A DNA stretch of 64,000 bases, taken from positions 108,767 through 172,766 of the forward strand of contig URNX01000002.1 in the NCBI GenBank assembly GCA_900549415.1. The letters are read 5' to 3'. The stretch is from an uncultured bacterium. GTDB taxonomy: Bacteria > Verrucomicrobiota > Lentisphaeria > Victivallales > UBA1829. Position 1 is the first letter of the stretch, and each line of letters begins with the position of its first letter. The notes below the pieces were generated by a model. That model saw only the letters and a program-made list of their open reading frames with translations, ran no database searches and had not been told where the DNA came from. Shown here one piece after another: positions 25,721-33,800 of the stretch. The position numbers and the translations under genes are program-made.

Positions 25721-27279
25721 CAGACGGTCAGCATTTTTTCCGCGAGACGGATGCCGTCGATTGCGGCGGAGACGATGCCGCCCGCCATTCCGCCGCCTTC
25801 GCCGCCGAGCCAGAGTCCGGGCATCGAACTGGCGAGCGTCTCCGGGTCGCGCAGGAAACGGACCGGGCTTGATACGCGGGTTTCCATTCCGACGAGCAAT
25901 CCGTGGCGGATGAAGCCCGGAGCGAGACGGTCGAATCTGCGCAGGGCGTTTGCAAGAGCGGAGCGGGTCGGTTCCGGAACGAGATTGTCCAGTCTCGACT
26001 GGCGCAGACCGAGACGATAGCTGGATTCATGCGGGAGGCGTCCGGACTTGCACTCGAGGAAGTCGTGCGCATTCTGAGCCGGGCATGTGTAGTTTCCGCC
26101 GCCTTTTTCAAAGAGCGAGGCTTCGAGTCCGCGCAGGAATGCGAACGCTTCCGCCGGAGCGGCAAAGAGTTCGGGGCGGAGGGTTGAAACGATTGCGGAA
26201 TTCGCAAATTTTCCGCTGCGCGCGGATTCGCTCATGCCGTTTGTCGCGAGCGTTCCCTCTTCACAGGTCGCGGGAATGATTTCGCCGCCGGGACACATGC
26301 AGAAACTTGTCGCGCCCGGGATGGCGTCGGTTCCGTGTGTGGAGAACAGGTATTCCGCCGCTCCAAGCGCGGGGCAGGGCGTTTCCATGCCGTACTGGAT
26401 GCGGTTGATGAACGATTGGGGATGCTCAATGCGGCAGCCGAGCTGGAAGCCTTTCATCTGGAATGCGATCAGCTTTGAGAGCGCTTCGATGAGCGGTCTT
26501 GCGCTGTGTCCGCATGCAATGAGCGCGGCGGGAGCTTCGATGCGCGTTCCGTCCGCAAGATGCACGGCGCGGAAGCGGTTTCCGCCTTCGATCCGTTCCA
26601 CTCTGGAATTCCAGAGGAATTTTCCGCCGAGCGAGATGATCCGTTCGCGGATTGCCGCGATCACGGCAGGGAGACGGTCCGAGCCGATATGGGGGTGCGC
26701 GTAATAAAGAATTTCAGGTTGGGCTCCCGCGCGGACAAATTCGTTCAGAACGTATGCGCCGCGCGGGTCGCGGACACGGGTGTAGAGTTTGCCGTCCGAC
26801 CAGGTTCCCGCGCCGCCTTCGCCGAAAAGCAGGTTGCTTTCGGGATTGAGGGTGCGCGAGGCGAAGAGGGCATCAACGTCCTCCTTGCGCCGGACAACGT
26901 CGCGTCCGCGTTCGAGGATGACGGGTTCCGCTCCGGCTTCGGCGAGGATGAGTGCGGCGAAGAGTCCTGCCGGACCCGCGCCGATGACGAGCGGATGTTT
27001 CAGTTTTGATTTGTTTTCCGGGAGCAGCGGGGCCGGAGGCGGTTCAACAGATTCCACTTTCCGTTTCGGGAGAACTCCGTTGCGGATTTCCGCCGTGACC
27101 TGATAGAGAATTTTCACGAGCGGTTTCTTGCGGGCGTCCAGACTCCGCTTTGTAATTTTATAGCCGAGAATATCGGAAGCGGGAACGCCGCATGTGGTTG
27201 CGATATGCGGGATGAGAACCTCATCCGCGTTTGCTGGAAGAGTGCGGGCATCGAGTTCGAAACGGATTCCGGCTTTCAT
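25720..27279 (-). CDS. FAD-dependent oxidoreductase, COG2509 type
   Basis: The 519-residue flavoprotein has an N-terminal RNA-binding-like small domain (about 1-90), the dinucleotide motif VIGAGPAGLFAALILAEAGAEPVILERG at about 97-125, and the family signatures ESNLLFGEGGAGTWSDGKLYTR and GLWLGGEGGGMAGGIVSAAIDG at the C-terminus. Proteins of this group are widely conserved but their substrate is not established. Four bases separate its start from the release factor-like gene. It continues the run of genes from der, though it has no obvious link with translation. Confidence 0.9.
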   Translation of the reverse strand: MKAGIRFELDARTLPANADEVLIPHIATTCGVPASDILGYKITKRSLDARKKPLVKILYQVTAEIRNGVLPKRKVESVEPPPAPLLPENKSKLKHPLVIGAGPAGLFAALILAEAGAEPVILERGRDVVRRKEDVDALFASRTLNPESNLLFGEGGAGTWSDGKLYTRVRDPRGAYVLNEFVRAGAQPEILYYAHPHIGSDRLPAVIAAIRERIISLGGKFLWNSRVERIEGGNRFRAVHLADGTRIEAPAALIACGHSARPLIEALSKLIAFQMKGFQLGCRIEHPQSFINRIQYGMETPCPALGAAEYLFSTHGTDAIPGATSFCMCPGGEIIPATCEEGTLATNGMSESARSGKFANSAIVSTLRPELFAAPAEAFAFLRGLEASLFEKGGGNYTCPAQNAHDFLECKSGRLPHESSYRLGLRQSRLDNLVPEPTRSALANALRRFDRLAPGFIRHGLLVGMETRVSSPVRFLRDPETLASSMPGLWLGGEGGGMAGGIVSAAIDGIRLAEKMLTV

Positions 27280-27283
27280 TTTT

Positions 27284-27772
27284 TCACCTTTGCGGAGGAC
27301 GGAGCGGGGGGAGTGCGTGCGCGTTCCGCATGTTGTTTGCTTCGATCCAGAGCGCGGGATCGCGGTACAGAATCTTTGTGAGTTTAGAGGCGCTGACGTT
27401 CAGCATCAGCGCGGTTTCCTTGAGGTCGCAGCCGTGCGCGGAAAATGCATCGAGCAGTTTTGCGGCGAAGAGCGGATAGGCGTCGTTTTTCACCGAGGTT
27501 ACCGGCTCACCGATCCGGAAGGCCGGATCGGCTTCCGAACGGATTGTGAGCGCGATCTTCATGCGGAGCATTTTCAGCGCCAGGCGGCGGTTTTCGTGCT
27601 GGCTCCGGCTTTCGGCGCAGGAGACTGTTACGCCGCTCGGGGCATGAGTCAGACGCACGGCGGACGAGGTCTTGTTGACCTTCTGTCCGCCGTTGCCGGA
27701 CGCCTTGTGAAAGTCGAGCGTGCAGTCGCGCACCAGAGCTTCATCGGCGGCAGCGAGCCAGTCGTTGCGCAT
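27284..27772 (-). CDS. Short release factor-like protein with GGQ motif
   Basis: The 162-residue protein consists of an RF-1 catalytic domain with KASGNGGQKVNKTSSAVRL (GGQ near residue 29) and a C-terminal part with a helix-turn-helix-like pattern (DLKETALMLNVSASKLTKILYRDP). The codon-recognition and N-terminal domains of RF1/RF2 are absent. Short GGQ proteins such as ArfB and PrfH rescue stalled ribosomes. However, this tail is not the Lys/Arg-rich tail of ArfB, so the mechanism may differ. It overlaps the der stop by one base, next to other translation genes, which supports a ribosome-linked role. Confidence 0.82.
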   Translation of the reverse strand: MRNDWLAAADEALVRDCTLDFHKASGNGGQKVNKTSSAVRLTHAPSGVTVSCAESRSQHENRRLALKMLRMKIALTIRSEADPAFRIGEPVTSVKNDAYPLFAAKLLDAFSAHGCDLKETALMLNVSASKLTKILYRDPALWIEANNMRNAHALPPLRPPQR

Positions 27773-29229
27773 CAGTCCTCATCCTCTTCGGGACGGTCGA
27801 CGCGGTAGGGGCGGATGCGCTGATTCTTTTTGCCCTTGCGCTTGTCGACTTTCGGGAAGACGAGTTCGCGGCGTTTGCGTTCCTTGAATTCGAGACGGAT
27901 GGGGAGCCCGGAGAATGCAAACGCTTTTGTGATGTACTTTTCGAGGTAGACCTTGTAGTTGTCCGGACAGAGTTTCGGGTCGTTGACGAACAGCTGGAAG
28001 GTCGGCGGCGGGTTTGCAATCATGGTTCCGTAGTAGACCTTGAACGGCTTTGTGCCGATGACCTGCGGTGAAGTCTTTTCAAACGCGTCTTCGAGAACGC
28101 GGTTGACCATTGCCGTGGAGATGCGGATCGCCATCTGGGCGCGCAGTTCGGCGATGACCTGATAGAGCTCCTGGAAGTTGTAACCCGTTTTCGCGCAAAT
28201 GAATACGACGGGAGCAAACGACATGTGCGGAAGAGTGTAGCGGATTTCTTCCAGCACATTTTTCATTTTGAGTCCGGTGCATTCATCCCACTTGTTCGAG
28301 ACGATGATGACGGGCTTTCCGGAGTCGACGATCATGCGGGCAATTGTCTTGTCCTGCGAGGTCGCGCCGGTCTGGCTGGATTCAATCACAAACAGAATGA
28401 TGTCGCTGTTCTTGAGTGTCTCTTCGGCGCGCATGGAACTGTAACGTTCCACAGCACCGTCGACTTTGGAGCGCTTTCGCAGTCCGGCGGTGTCAACGAG
28501 AAGCGCGGGAACCTGTTCATCGCCGCAGTTGAGTGTGAATTCCACGTCGATGGAGTCGCGGGTTGTTCCGGCGACATCGCTGACGATGACGCGTTCTTCT
28601 CCGAGGAGTTTGTTTACGAGCGAAGATTTGCCGACGTTAGGTCTGCCGAGCACCGCGATTTTGAGGCGGGGCAGGGTGTGTTCCGGGGCGGAGACATCGA
28701 AGTCGCGCAGAGCTTCGCTCATCAGTGCGGGGATGCCGCGGCGGTGGAGCGAGGAGACTTCAAAGATCTGCTGGAAGCCGAGGCGGTCGAATTCGTGGAT
28801 GTGCGGAGTCGCAATGTCGCCGTCGACTTTGTTGATGACGAGGATGACGGGTTTCCCTGTGGAACGGAGGCGCAGGGCGACTTCCTCGTCGAGCCCGGTA
28901 AGACCGCTGGTGACATCGACGACGAAGAAGATGACATCGGCGTCGGCAATGGCGACTTCGACCTGTTTTTCAATGGATTGATCCCAGAAATCGACTCCGC
29001 GCTTTTCACCTTTTCCCATGCCGAGACCGCCGGTGTCGACGAGGCGGAAACGGCGGCCGTTTGCGACTCCGGTCGAGGAGACGCGGTCGCGGGTCACTCC
29101 GCTGTCGAAGTGGACGATCGCCTGGCGTTTTTTGAGAATGGAATTGAAAAGCGAGGATTTGCCGACGTTTGGTCTGCCGACGATGGCGATGGTCGGCAGC
29201 GTATTTGTCTGAGTCTGCTGTTCACTCAT
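27772..29229 (-). CDS. der: Ribosome assembly GTPase Der (EngA)
   Basis: A double GTPase needed for 50S subunit assembly. G1 motifs GRPNVGKSSLFN (near residue 18) and GRPNVGKSSLVNK (near residue 190) are each followed by a DTAGL/DTGGL G3 and an NKxD G4 (NKVDG, NKWDE). The C-terminal KH-like domain ends in FKERKRRELVFPKVDKRKG. The start at 29229 (MSEQQ) is 8 bases from AAGGA; the frame is open further upstream but that part overlaps the preceding gene. The length is 485 residues, in the normal range. The preceding membrane-protein gene overlaps it by 8 bases, so translation is probably coupled. Confidence 0.96.
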   Translation of the reverse strand: MSEQQTQTNTLPTIAIVGRPNVGKSSLFNSILKKRQAIVHFDSGVTRDRVSSTGVANGRRFRLVDTGGLGMGKGEKRGVDFWDQSIEKQVEVAIADADVIFFVVDVTSGLTGLDEEVALRLRSTGKPVILVINKVDGDIATPHIHEFDRLGFQQIFEVSSLHRRGIPALMSEALRDFDVSAPEHTLPRLKIAVLGRPNVGKSSLVNKLLGEERVIVSDVAGTTRDSIDVEFTLNCGDEQVPALLVDTAGLRKRSKVDGAVERYSSMRAEETLKNSDIILFVIESSQTGATSQDKTIARMIVDSGKPVIIVSNKWDECTGLKMKNVLEEIRYTLPHMSFAPVVFICAKTGYNFQELYQVIAELRAQMAIRISTAMVNRVLEDAFEKTSPQVIGTKPFKVYYGTMIANPPPTFQLFVNDPKLCPDNYKVYLEKYITKAFAFSGLPIRLEFKERKRRELVFPKVDKRKGKKNQRIRPYRVDRPEEDED

Positions 29230-29545
29230 GGTCATGTTCCTTATTTTTGCCGCCGCTCCGGAGGCCGTCCGCGATGCAGATGATCCAGACAAGGGCAAGG
29301 AGTCCGAAGCTGGCGAAAACGTTTACGAGGTTGATCTTGTATTCCGCCGCACTGCCGGGATCATCAATGAGTTCCCGGATCATGGCGAACAGCGGCGCAA
29401 AGACAAAGTAGACGCCGAGAAGGAAGAATGCGACAGCGAGCAGCATCATGACGCCGCCCGCGAGCCAGCGCCCGGAAACGATCTGCCCCAGGCCCGGCAG
29501 CGCCAGGTTCAGGGTCAGGACAAGTCCTTTTCCGGGCTTCTTCAC
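29222..29545 (-). CDS. Small membrane protein, function unknown
   Basis: A 107-residue protein with two or three hydrophobic segments (LVLTLNLALPGLGQIVSG, AGGVMMLLAVAFFLLGVYFV, INLVNVFASFGLLALVWIICIADG) and a charged tail rich in Lys, Glu and His. The LPGLGQI start resembles small TM2-like or DUF-type membrane proteins. It is fitted between pheT (8 bases) and der (8-base overlap), so it is expressed with translation genes. I do not recognise the family with certainty and no function can be named. Confidence 0.75.
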   Translation of the reverse strand: MKKPGKGLVLTLNLALPGLGQIVSGRWLAGGVMMLLAVAFFLLGVYFVFAPLFAMIRELIDDPGSAAEYKINLVNVFASFGLLALVWIICIADGLRSGGKNKEHDHE

Positions 29546-29553
29546 ATTATTCC

Positions 29554-31959
29554 TCAGCGCAGTTCCACGCCGAGACCGTGTTCCAGTTTCGCGCGGAGTT
29601 TTTCATGTGCTTTGTTGACTTCATCATCGGTGAGTGTGCGTTCCTGGCTGCGGAAGGTCAGCGAGTAGGCCATGCTCTTCTTGCCGTTCATCGACTCGTT
29701 CGTGAAGATATCGAAGAGCTGGACGTCGACAAGGTTCGGTACTTTGGCGCGTTTGATGAAGGTGACGACTTTCTCGTTCTCCATGTCGGCGGGCGCAAGA
29801 AACGCCACGTCGCGTGTGGTGGACGGGAACTGCGAGATCGGCTTATAGTAGACCGGCTTTCTGGAGGCTGTCAGCAGGTTCGCCAGCTGGAAGACAGCCA
29901 TATAGAGCGGTGTCTGGAGACGCATGCCCTTGACGAGGGAAGCGTGGATTCTGCCGAAAACGCCGGCGCGTTTGCCGTCGAGCACGAGCTCGGCACATTC
30001 GCCTTTGGCAAAACGCTTGTCGTCGCACGGCTTGATCGTGTAGTTCGGATTGCCGCGTTCTTCAAGGAAGGTTTCGATGAGTCCTTTCAGATCAAAGAAA
30101 TCATAGAGTTCGGTGCGTTCCTTTGAGAAACGTTCCGGATGGCGCTGTCCGGTGAGGGCGATAACGACTTCGCCGCGTTCTTCCGGATATTTTTCCGGAT
30201 TTTTGCAGAAGCAGTTTCCGATTTCAAAGAGCGCGAGGTTTGTGTTCTTGCGGGAGACGTTGCGCTTGACGGTCGCGAGCATTCCGCCGAGCAGCGAGGG
30301 CCGCATGATTGCAAGATCGAGGCTGATCGGATTGATCGGGGCAACAAGATCCTCTTTCGTGAAATCATAATCAAGCAGCGCGGTCTTTTCATCGATCATG
30401 CTGGTTCCGAGACATTCATAAAGCCCGGTGCTGACGAGTGCGTCGCGCACGGCCGCGACCGGAGCGAAGGTATCGGCGGAGAAATCGGCGCATTTGACGG
30501 CGCGGACGGGAACATCGGGGATATTGTCGAGTCCGTGGATGCGCGCCACTTCTTCCGCAAGGTCGGCTTCTTCGAGGACGTCGGCGCGGTAGGTCGGCGG
30601 AATCACATAGCAGGATTCTGCGTTGACCGGTTCGACTTCCATGCCGAGTTTCGAGAAGATTGTGGAGATTTCGAGATCCGAAACGTCCATTCCGAGCAGG
30701 CTGCGGATTCGTGCATAGCGGCAGAGGATGCGGGGCTGTGCGGGCTGCGGTTCCGCGACGGAGACAAGGTCGGAAACCAGTTCGCCGCCGGCGAGTTCAA
30801 GAATCAGAGCCGCCGCACGTGCGCTCGCCTTCTCAACCATGCCGATATCGGCGCCGCGTTCGTAGCGGTGAGAGGCTTCGGAGGAGAGATTGAGTTTGGC
30901 GGAGGTCATGCGGACGCTCGTTTTGTTGAAGAACGCCGCTTCGATGACGACGTCTTTGGTGGAATCGAGGACGCCGCTGTATTCGCCGCCCATGACGCCC
31001 GCGATAGCGACCGGTTTTTCCGCGTCGGCGATGACGAGCATATCGGGGTTGAGATCATACTTTTTGCCGTCGAGCGCGGTGATGGATTCGTTTGCCGCGG
31101 CGCGTCGGACCACGATGCGGCCTTCTTTGAGGAGCGCGCGGTCGAAGACGTGGAGCGGGAGACCGAGTTCCAGCATCACATAGTTGGTGATGTCGACGAT
31201 GTTGTTGATTGCGCGGATTCCGACTGCTTCAAGGCGTTTCTGCATCCACTCCGGGCTCTCTTTGACCGTGACGCCGCGGATGACGCGCGCGGTGTACTTC
31301 GGGCAGAGATCGGGAGCTTCAACCTTGACAAGACCGGAGAAGTCTTCGGAAACATGAGCTTCCGGAAGGTCAATTGCGGGGAACTTGAGCTCGCCGCCCT
31401 GGAGCGCGTAAACGTCGCGTGCAACACCCCAGTGGGAAAGCCAGTCGGGGCGGTTCTGGGTAAGTTCGAGCGAATAGACCGTGTCACCCTTGAACATGTC
31501 GGCGACGGACTGGCCGAGCGGAGTGTCGGCGGGGAGAATCATCAGACCGTCATGGTCGCTGCTGAGTCCGAGTTCGCGTGCGCTGCACATCATGCCGAAG
31601 GATTCGACGCCGCGGAGTTTGCCTTTTCCGATGGTGAAATCCTTGCCGCCTTCGGGATCTTTGAAGGTCGTGCCGATGGTTGCGAGGGGAACGATGTTTC
31701 CCGCATCGCAGTTCGGGGCGCCGCAGACGATCTGGAGCGGTTCGCCCGAGCCCGGATCGACTTTACAGATGGAAAGATGGTCGGAGTTCGGATGTTTTTC
31801 GCGGGAGAGAATCTTTGCGGTGACAACGCCCTGCGGGACGGTTGCGGTCGAGATGATTTCTTCGACTTCGAGTCCTGCGCGGGTCAGGGTCGCCGCCAGT
31901 TCTTCCGGCGAGGAGTTGAGCGAGATGTAATCGGAAAGCCAGTTAAGAGAAATCTGCAT
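29554..31959 (-). CDS. pheT: Phenylalanyl-tRNA synthetase beta subunit
   Basis: The 801-residue beta subunit charges tRNA-Phe together with PheS. It starts with the family pattern MQISLNWLSDYI and the EMAP-like tRNA-binding domain (about 40-150, QIVCGAPNCDAG). The B3/B4 editing domain, B5 domain (about 400-475) and core domains follow. The anticodon-binding FDX-ACB domain ends the protein (ISQFPSTTRDVAFLAPADMENEKV, YSLTFRSQERTLTDDEVNKAHEKL). It lies 24 bases after pheS. The length is normal and no missing region was noticed. Confidence 0.97.
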   Translation of the reverse strand: MQISLNWLSDYISLNSSPEELAATLTRAGLEVEEIISTATVPQGVVTAKILSREKHPNSDHLSICKVDPGSGEPLQIVCGAPNCDAGNIVPLATIGTTFKDPEGGKDFTIGKGKLRGVESFGMMCSARELGLSSDHDGLMILPADTPLGQSVADMFKGDTVYSLELTQNRPDWLSHWGVARDVYALQGGELKFPAIDLPEAHVSEDFSGLVKVEAPDLCPKYTARVIRGVTVKESPEWMQKRLEAVGIRAINNIVDITNYVMLELGLPLHVFDRALLKEGRIVVRRAAANESITALDGKKYDLNPDMLVIADAEKPVAIAGVMGGEYSGVLDSTKDVVIEAAFFNKTSVRMTSAKLNLSSEASHRYERGADIGMVEKASARAAALILELAGGELVSDLVSVAEPQPAQPRILCRYARIRSLLGMDVSDLEISTIFSKLGMEVEPVNAESCYVIPPTYRADVLEEADLAEEVARIHGLDNIPDVPVRAVKCADFSADTFAPVAAVRDALVSTGLYECLGTSMIDEKTALLDYDFTKEDLVAPINPISLDLAIMRPSLLGGMLATVKRNVSRKNTNLALFEIGNCFCKNPEKYPEERGEVVIALTGQRHPERFSKERTELYDFFDLKGLIETFLEERGNPNYTIKPCDDKRFAKGECAELVLDGKRAGVFGRIHASLVKGMRLQTPLYMAVFQLANLLTASRKPVYYKPISQFPSTTRDVAFLAPADMENEKVVTFIKRAKVPNLVDVQLFDIFTNESMNGKKSMAYSLTFRSQERTLTDDEVNKAHEKLRAKLEHGLGVELR

Positions 31960-31983
31960 TTGAATGCTCCTTTCGGAATGGGG

Positions 31984-33003
31984 TTAGAACTGCTCGAGGA
32001 AGCGGACGTCGTTTTCGGAGAAGAGGCGGAGGTCCTCGATGCGGTGCTTGATCATCGTGAGACGCTCGATGCCCATGCCGAAGGCAAACCCCTGGCAGGT
32101 TTCGGGATCGTAGCCGACGTTGCGGAGCACATTCGGGTTGACCATTCCGGCGCCGACGCATTCGATCCAGCCGGAGTTCTTGCAGACTTTGCAGCCCTTT
32201 CCGCCGCACATCACGCAGGTGAAGTCGCATTCCACGCTGGGTTCGGTGAACGGGAAGAAGCTGGGGCGCATACGGACTTTCACGCCTTCGCCAAAGAATT
32301 CGGAAGCGAACGCCATGAGCGTGCTCTTGAGGTTGGCAAGGGAGACGTTGGTGTCAATGTAAAGTCCTTCGATCTGATGGAAATAGACGCCATGGGTTGC
32401 ATCCGGCGTGTCGCGGCGGTAGCAGCGGCCCGGAGCGACGATGCGTACAGGCGGTTTGTTTGCGAGCATCGTGCGGATCTGAACGGGGGAGGTGTGGGAG
32501 CGCATGATGCGGCCGTCCTCGAAGTAGAAGGTGTCGACCATGCTGCGGGAGGGGTGGTCGGCGGGGGCGTTGAGGGCGTCGAAGTTGTTGAAAACAGTTT
32601 CGATTTCCGGGCCGCTGGTGGCGATGAAGCCCATGCGGCGGAAGATGTTGCAGCATTCGTCAAAAGTCTGGCAGACGGGATGTTTGCGTCCGGCATGCCA
32701 TTTGCGTCCGGGGAGGGTGACGTCGATTTTTTCAGCGGAGCTTTCCTCTGCGGAATCGGCGATGCGGTTTTTTGCTTCTTCAATCTTGGCAAGCAGGGTC
32801 TGTTTTGCCACATTGAAGGCTTTTCCGACGACCGGTTTGTGATCGGCGGGGACTTTGCCCATGAGGGGACCCAGGGCGGTAAACGCACCGTTGCGTCCGA
32901 CTGTTTTTGTGCGGACGGCTTCGACGTCGTTTTCGGTTTTCGCGGAAGCAAGAGCGGTCTCGGCATCCGTGACGATTGCTTGAATTTGATCCAGCAGTTC
33001 CAT
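31984..33003 (-). CDS. pheS: Phenylalanyl-tRNA synthetase alpha subunit
   Basis: The 339-residue alpha subunit has an N-terminal coiled coil (about 1-85), then class II motifs: FNNFDALNAPADHPSR, DTFYF, motif 2 near VRIVAPGRCYRRDTPDATH, GKGCKVCKNSGWIECVGAGMV, and motif 3 at FAFGMGIERLTMIKH. The start at 33003 (MELLDQ) is 7 bases from AAGGA. A strong terminator-like hairpin lies 78 bases upstream, between rplT and this gene, so its expression may be set apart from the ribosomal protein genes. Confidence 0.97.
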   Translation of the reverse strand: MELLDQIQAIVTDAETALASAKTENDVEAVRTKTVGRNGAFTALGPLMGKVPADHKPVVGKAFNVAKQTLLAKIEEAKNRIADSAEESSAEKIDVTLPGRKWHAGRKHPVCQTFDECCNIFRRMGFIATSGPEIETVFNNFDALNAPADHPSRSMVDTFYFEDGRIMRSHTSPVQIRTMLANKPPVRIVAPGRCYRRDTPDATHGVYFHQIEGLYIDTNVSLANLKSTLMAFASEFFGEGVKVRMRPSFFPFTEPSVECDFTCVMCGGKGCKVCKNSGWIECVGAGMVNPNVLRNVGYDPETCQGFAFGMGIERLTMIKHRIEDLRLFSENDVRFLEQF

Positions 33004-33080
33004 ATCTGTTTCCTTCAAATTGAGTTCAGCTGTTTTCAGAAGGGCTCGTGACCGGGCGCTTTTGAAAGCGGCGGAAATAC

Positions 33081-33116
33081 AAAAAAGCGCGGAACTCTTC
33101 TGGAAAGAGCCCGCGC
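33081..33116 (-). terminator. Internal terminator or attenuator between rplT and pheS
   Basis: On the minus strand GCGCGG pairs with CCGCGC and TCTT with AAGA around a small loop, followed directly by six T. It sits 30 bases after the rplT stop and 78 bases before pheS. No good promoter for pheS was seen downstream, so readthrough, perhaps controlled, is implied. Confidence 0.85.
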
Positions 33117-33145
33117 AAGGGTGTCTAACGTATCAGACGATTTTG

Positions 33146-33496
33146 TCAGCAGGCTGCTTTGGCTTTTTCGACCAGAGCAGTAAATGCCGCAGCGTCGTTG
33201 ACCGCGAGGTCGGCGAGGACTTTGCGGTTCAGCGTGATTCCGGCCTTTTTGAGACCGTTGATGAACTTGCTGTAGTTCAGTCCCTGCTGGCGGCAGGCTG
33301 CGTTGATACGGATGGTCCAGAGACCTCTGTACTGACGCTTTTTCTGCTTGCGTCCGACATAAGCGTGAGCATCCGCTTTGTCGATCGCGTCATAAACGGT
33401 ACGAATGCGCTTGGAACTCGCACCGTAGAAACCTTTGGCGCGCTCCAACGCTCTGTTACGGCGTTTTCTGGAAGGTACTGCACATGTAACTCTCAT
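33146..33496 (-). CDS. rplT: 50S ribosomal protein L20
   Basis: The 116-residue protein matches L20 in length and content: a basic N-terminal tail (RKRRNRALERAKGFYGASSKRIRTV), then the globular part with RDRRQRKR-like KKRQYRGLWTIRINAACRQQGLNYSKFINGLK and a C-terminal RKVLADLAVNDAAAF. L20 is a primary 23S rRNA-binding protein, essential early in 50S assembly, and in several bacteria represses its own operon. It is 27 bases after rpmI. Confidence 0.98.
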   Translation of the reverse strand: MRVTCAVPSRKRRNRALERAKGFYGASSKRIRTVYDAIDKADAHAYVGRKQKKRQYRGLWTIRINAACRQQGLNYSKFINGLKKAGITLNRKVLADLAVNDAAAFTALVEKAKAAC

Positions 33497-33523
33497 GATA
33501 TATCTCCGTTTCTCTTGTTAGGC

Positions 33524-33721
33524 TCAGCCGTAGGGCAGAGCTTTCTTGATACGCTGATCCATGCAGGGCTGAAGGACTCCGTCTTTTCTCATCTGACGTT
33601 TTCTCTTTCCGCCTTTGCCGGTCATGAGGTGACGACGACCCGGCTTGGAGTACGTGTACTTGCCGGTTGCGGTGCGCTTGACGCGCTTTGCAATACTCTT
33701 TCTTGTTTTCAGCTTTGGCAT
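33524..33721 (-). CDS. rpmI: 50S ribosomal protein L35
   Basis: The 65-residue protein is typical L35: MPKLKTRKSIAKRVKRT at the start, GRRHLMTGKGGKRKRQMRK in the middle. It binds 23S rRNA in the large subunit. The ATG follows GAAAGGAG. A strong hairpin in the 79-base space after infC lies about 30 bases before this start codon and is a good place for L20 control. Confidence 0.98.
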   Translation of the reverse strand: MPKLKTRKSIAKRVKRTATGKYTYSKPGRRHLMTGKGGKRKRQMRKDGVLQPCMDQRIKKALPYG

Positions 33722-33753
33722 CGTTTGGCTCCTTTCAGAGTGTTTGTTTTTTG

Positions 33754-33790
33754 CTCCGTAACGGCAGACGCCAATCAGCCGTTTCCGGAG
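33754..33790 (-). promoter_or_regulatory. Structured leader before rpmI, candidate L20 control site
   Basis: On the minus strand CTCCG pairs with CGGAG and AACGGC with GCCGTT around a 12-base loop, in the infC-rpmI gap. L20 is known to repress rpmI-rplT in E. coli and B. subtilis through mRNA folds near this place. The match here is one of position, not a proven sequence mimic. Confidence 0.5.
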
Positions 33791-33800
33791 GTTTTCCGCG

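Noticed and set aside
30139..33051. A 970-codon open frame on the plus strand opposite pheT and pheS
   Set aside because: It is a mirror of the codon pattern of two certain minus-strand genes, crosses both, and has no recognisable domain or ribosome-binding site.
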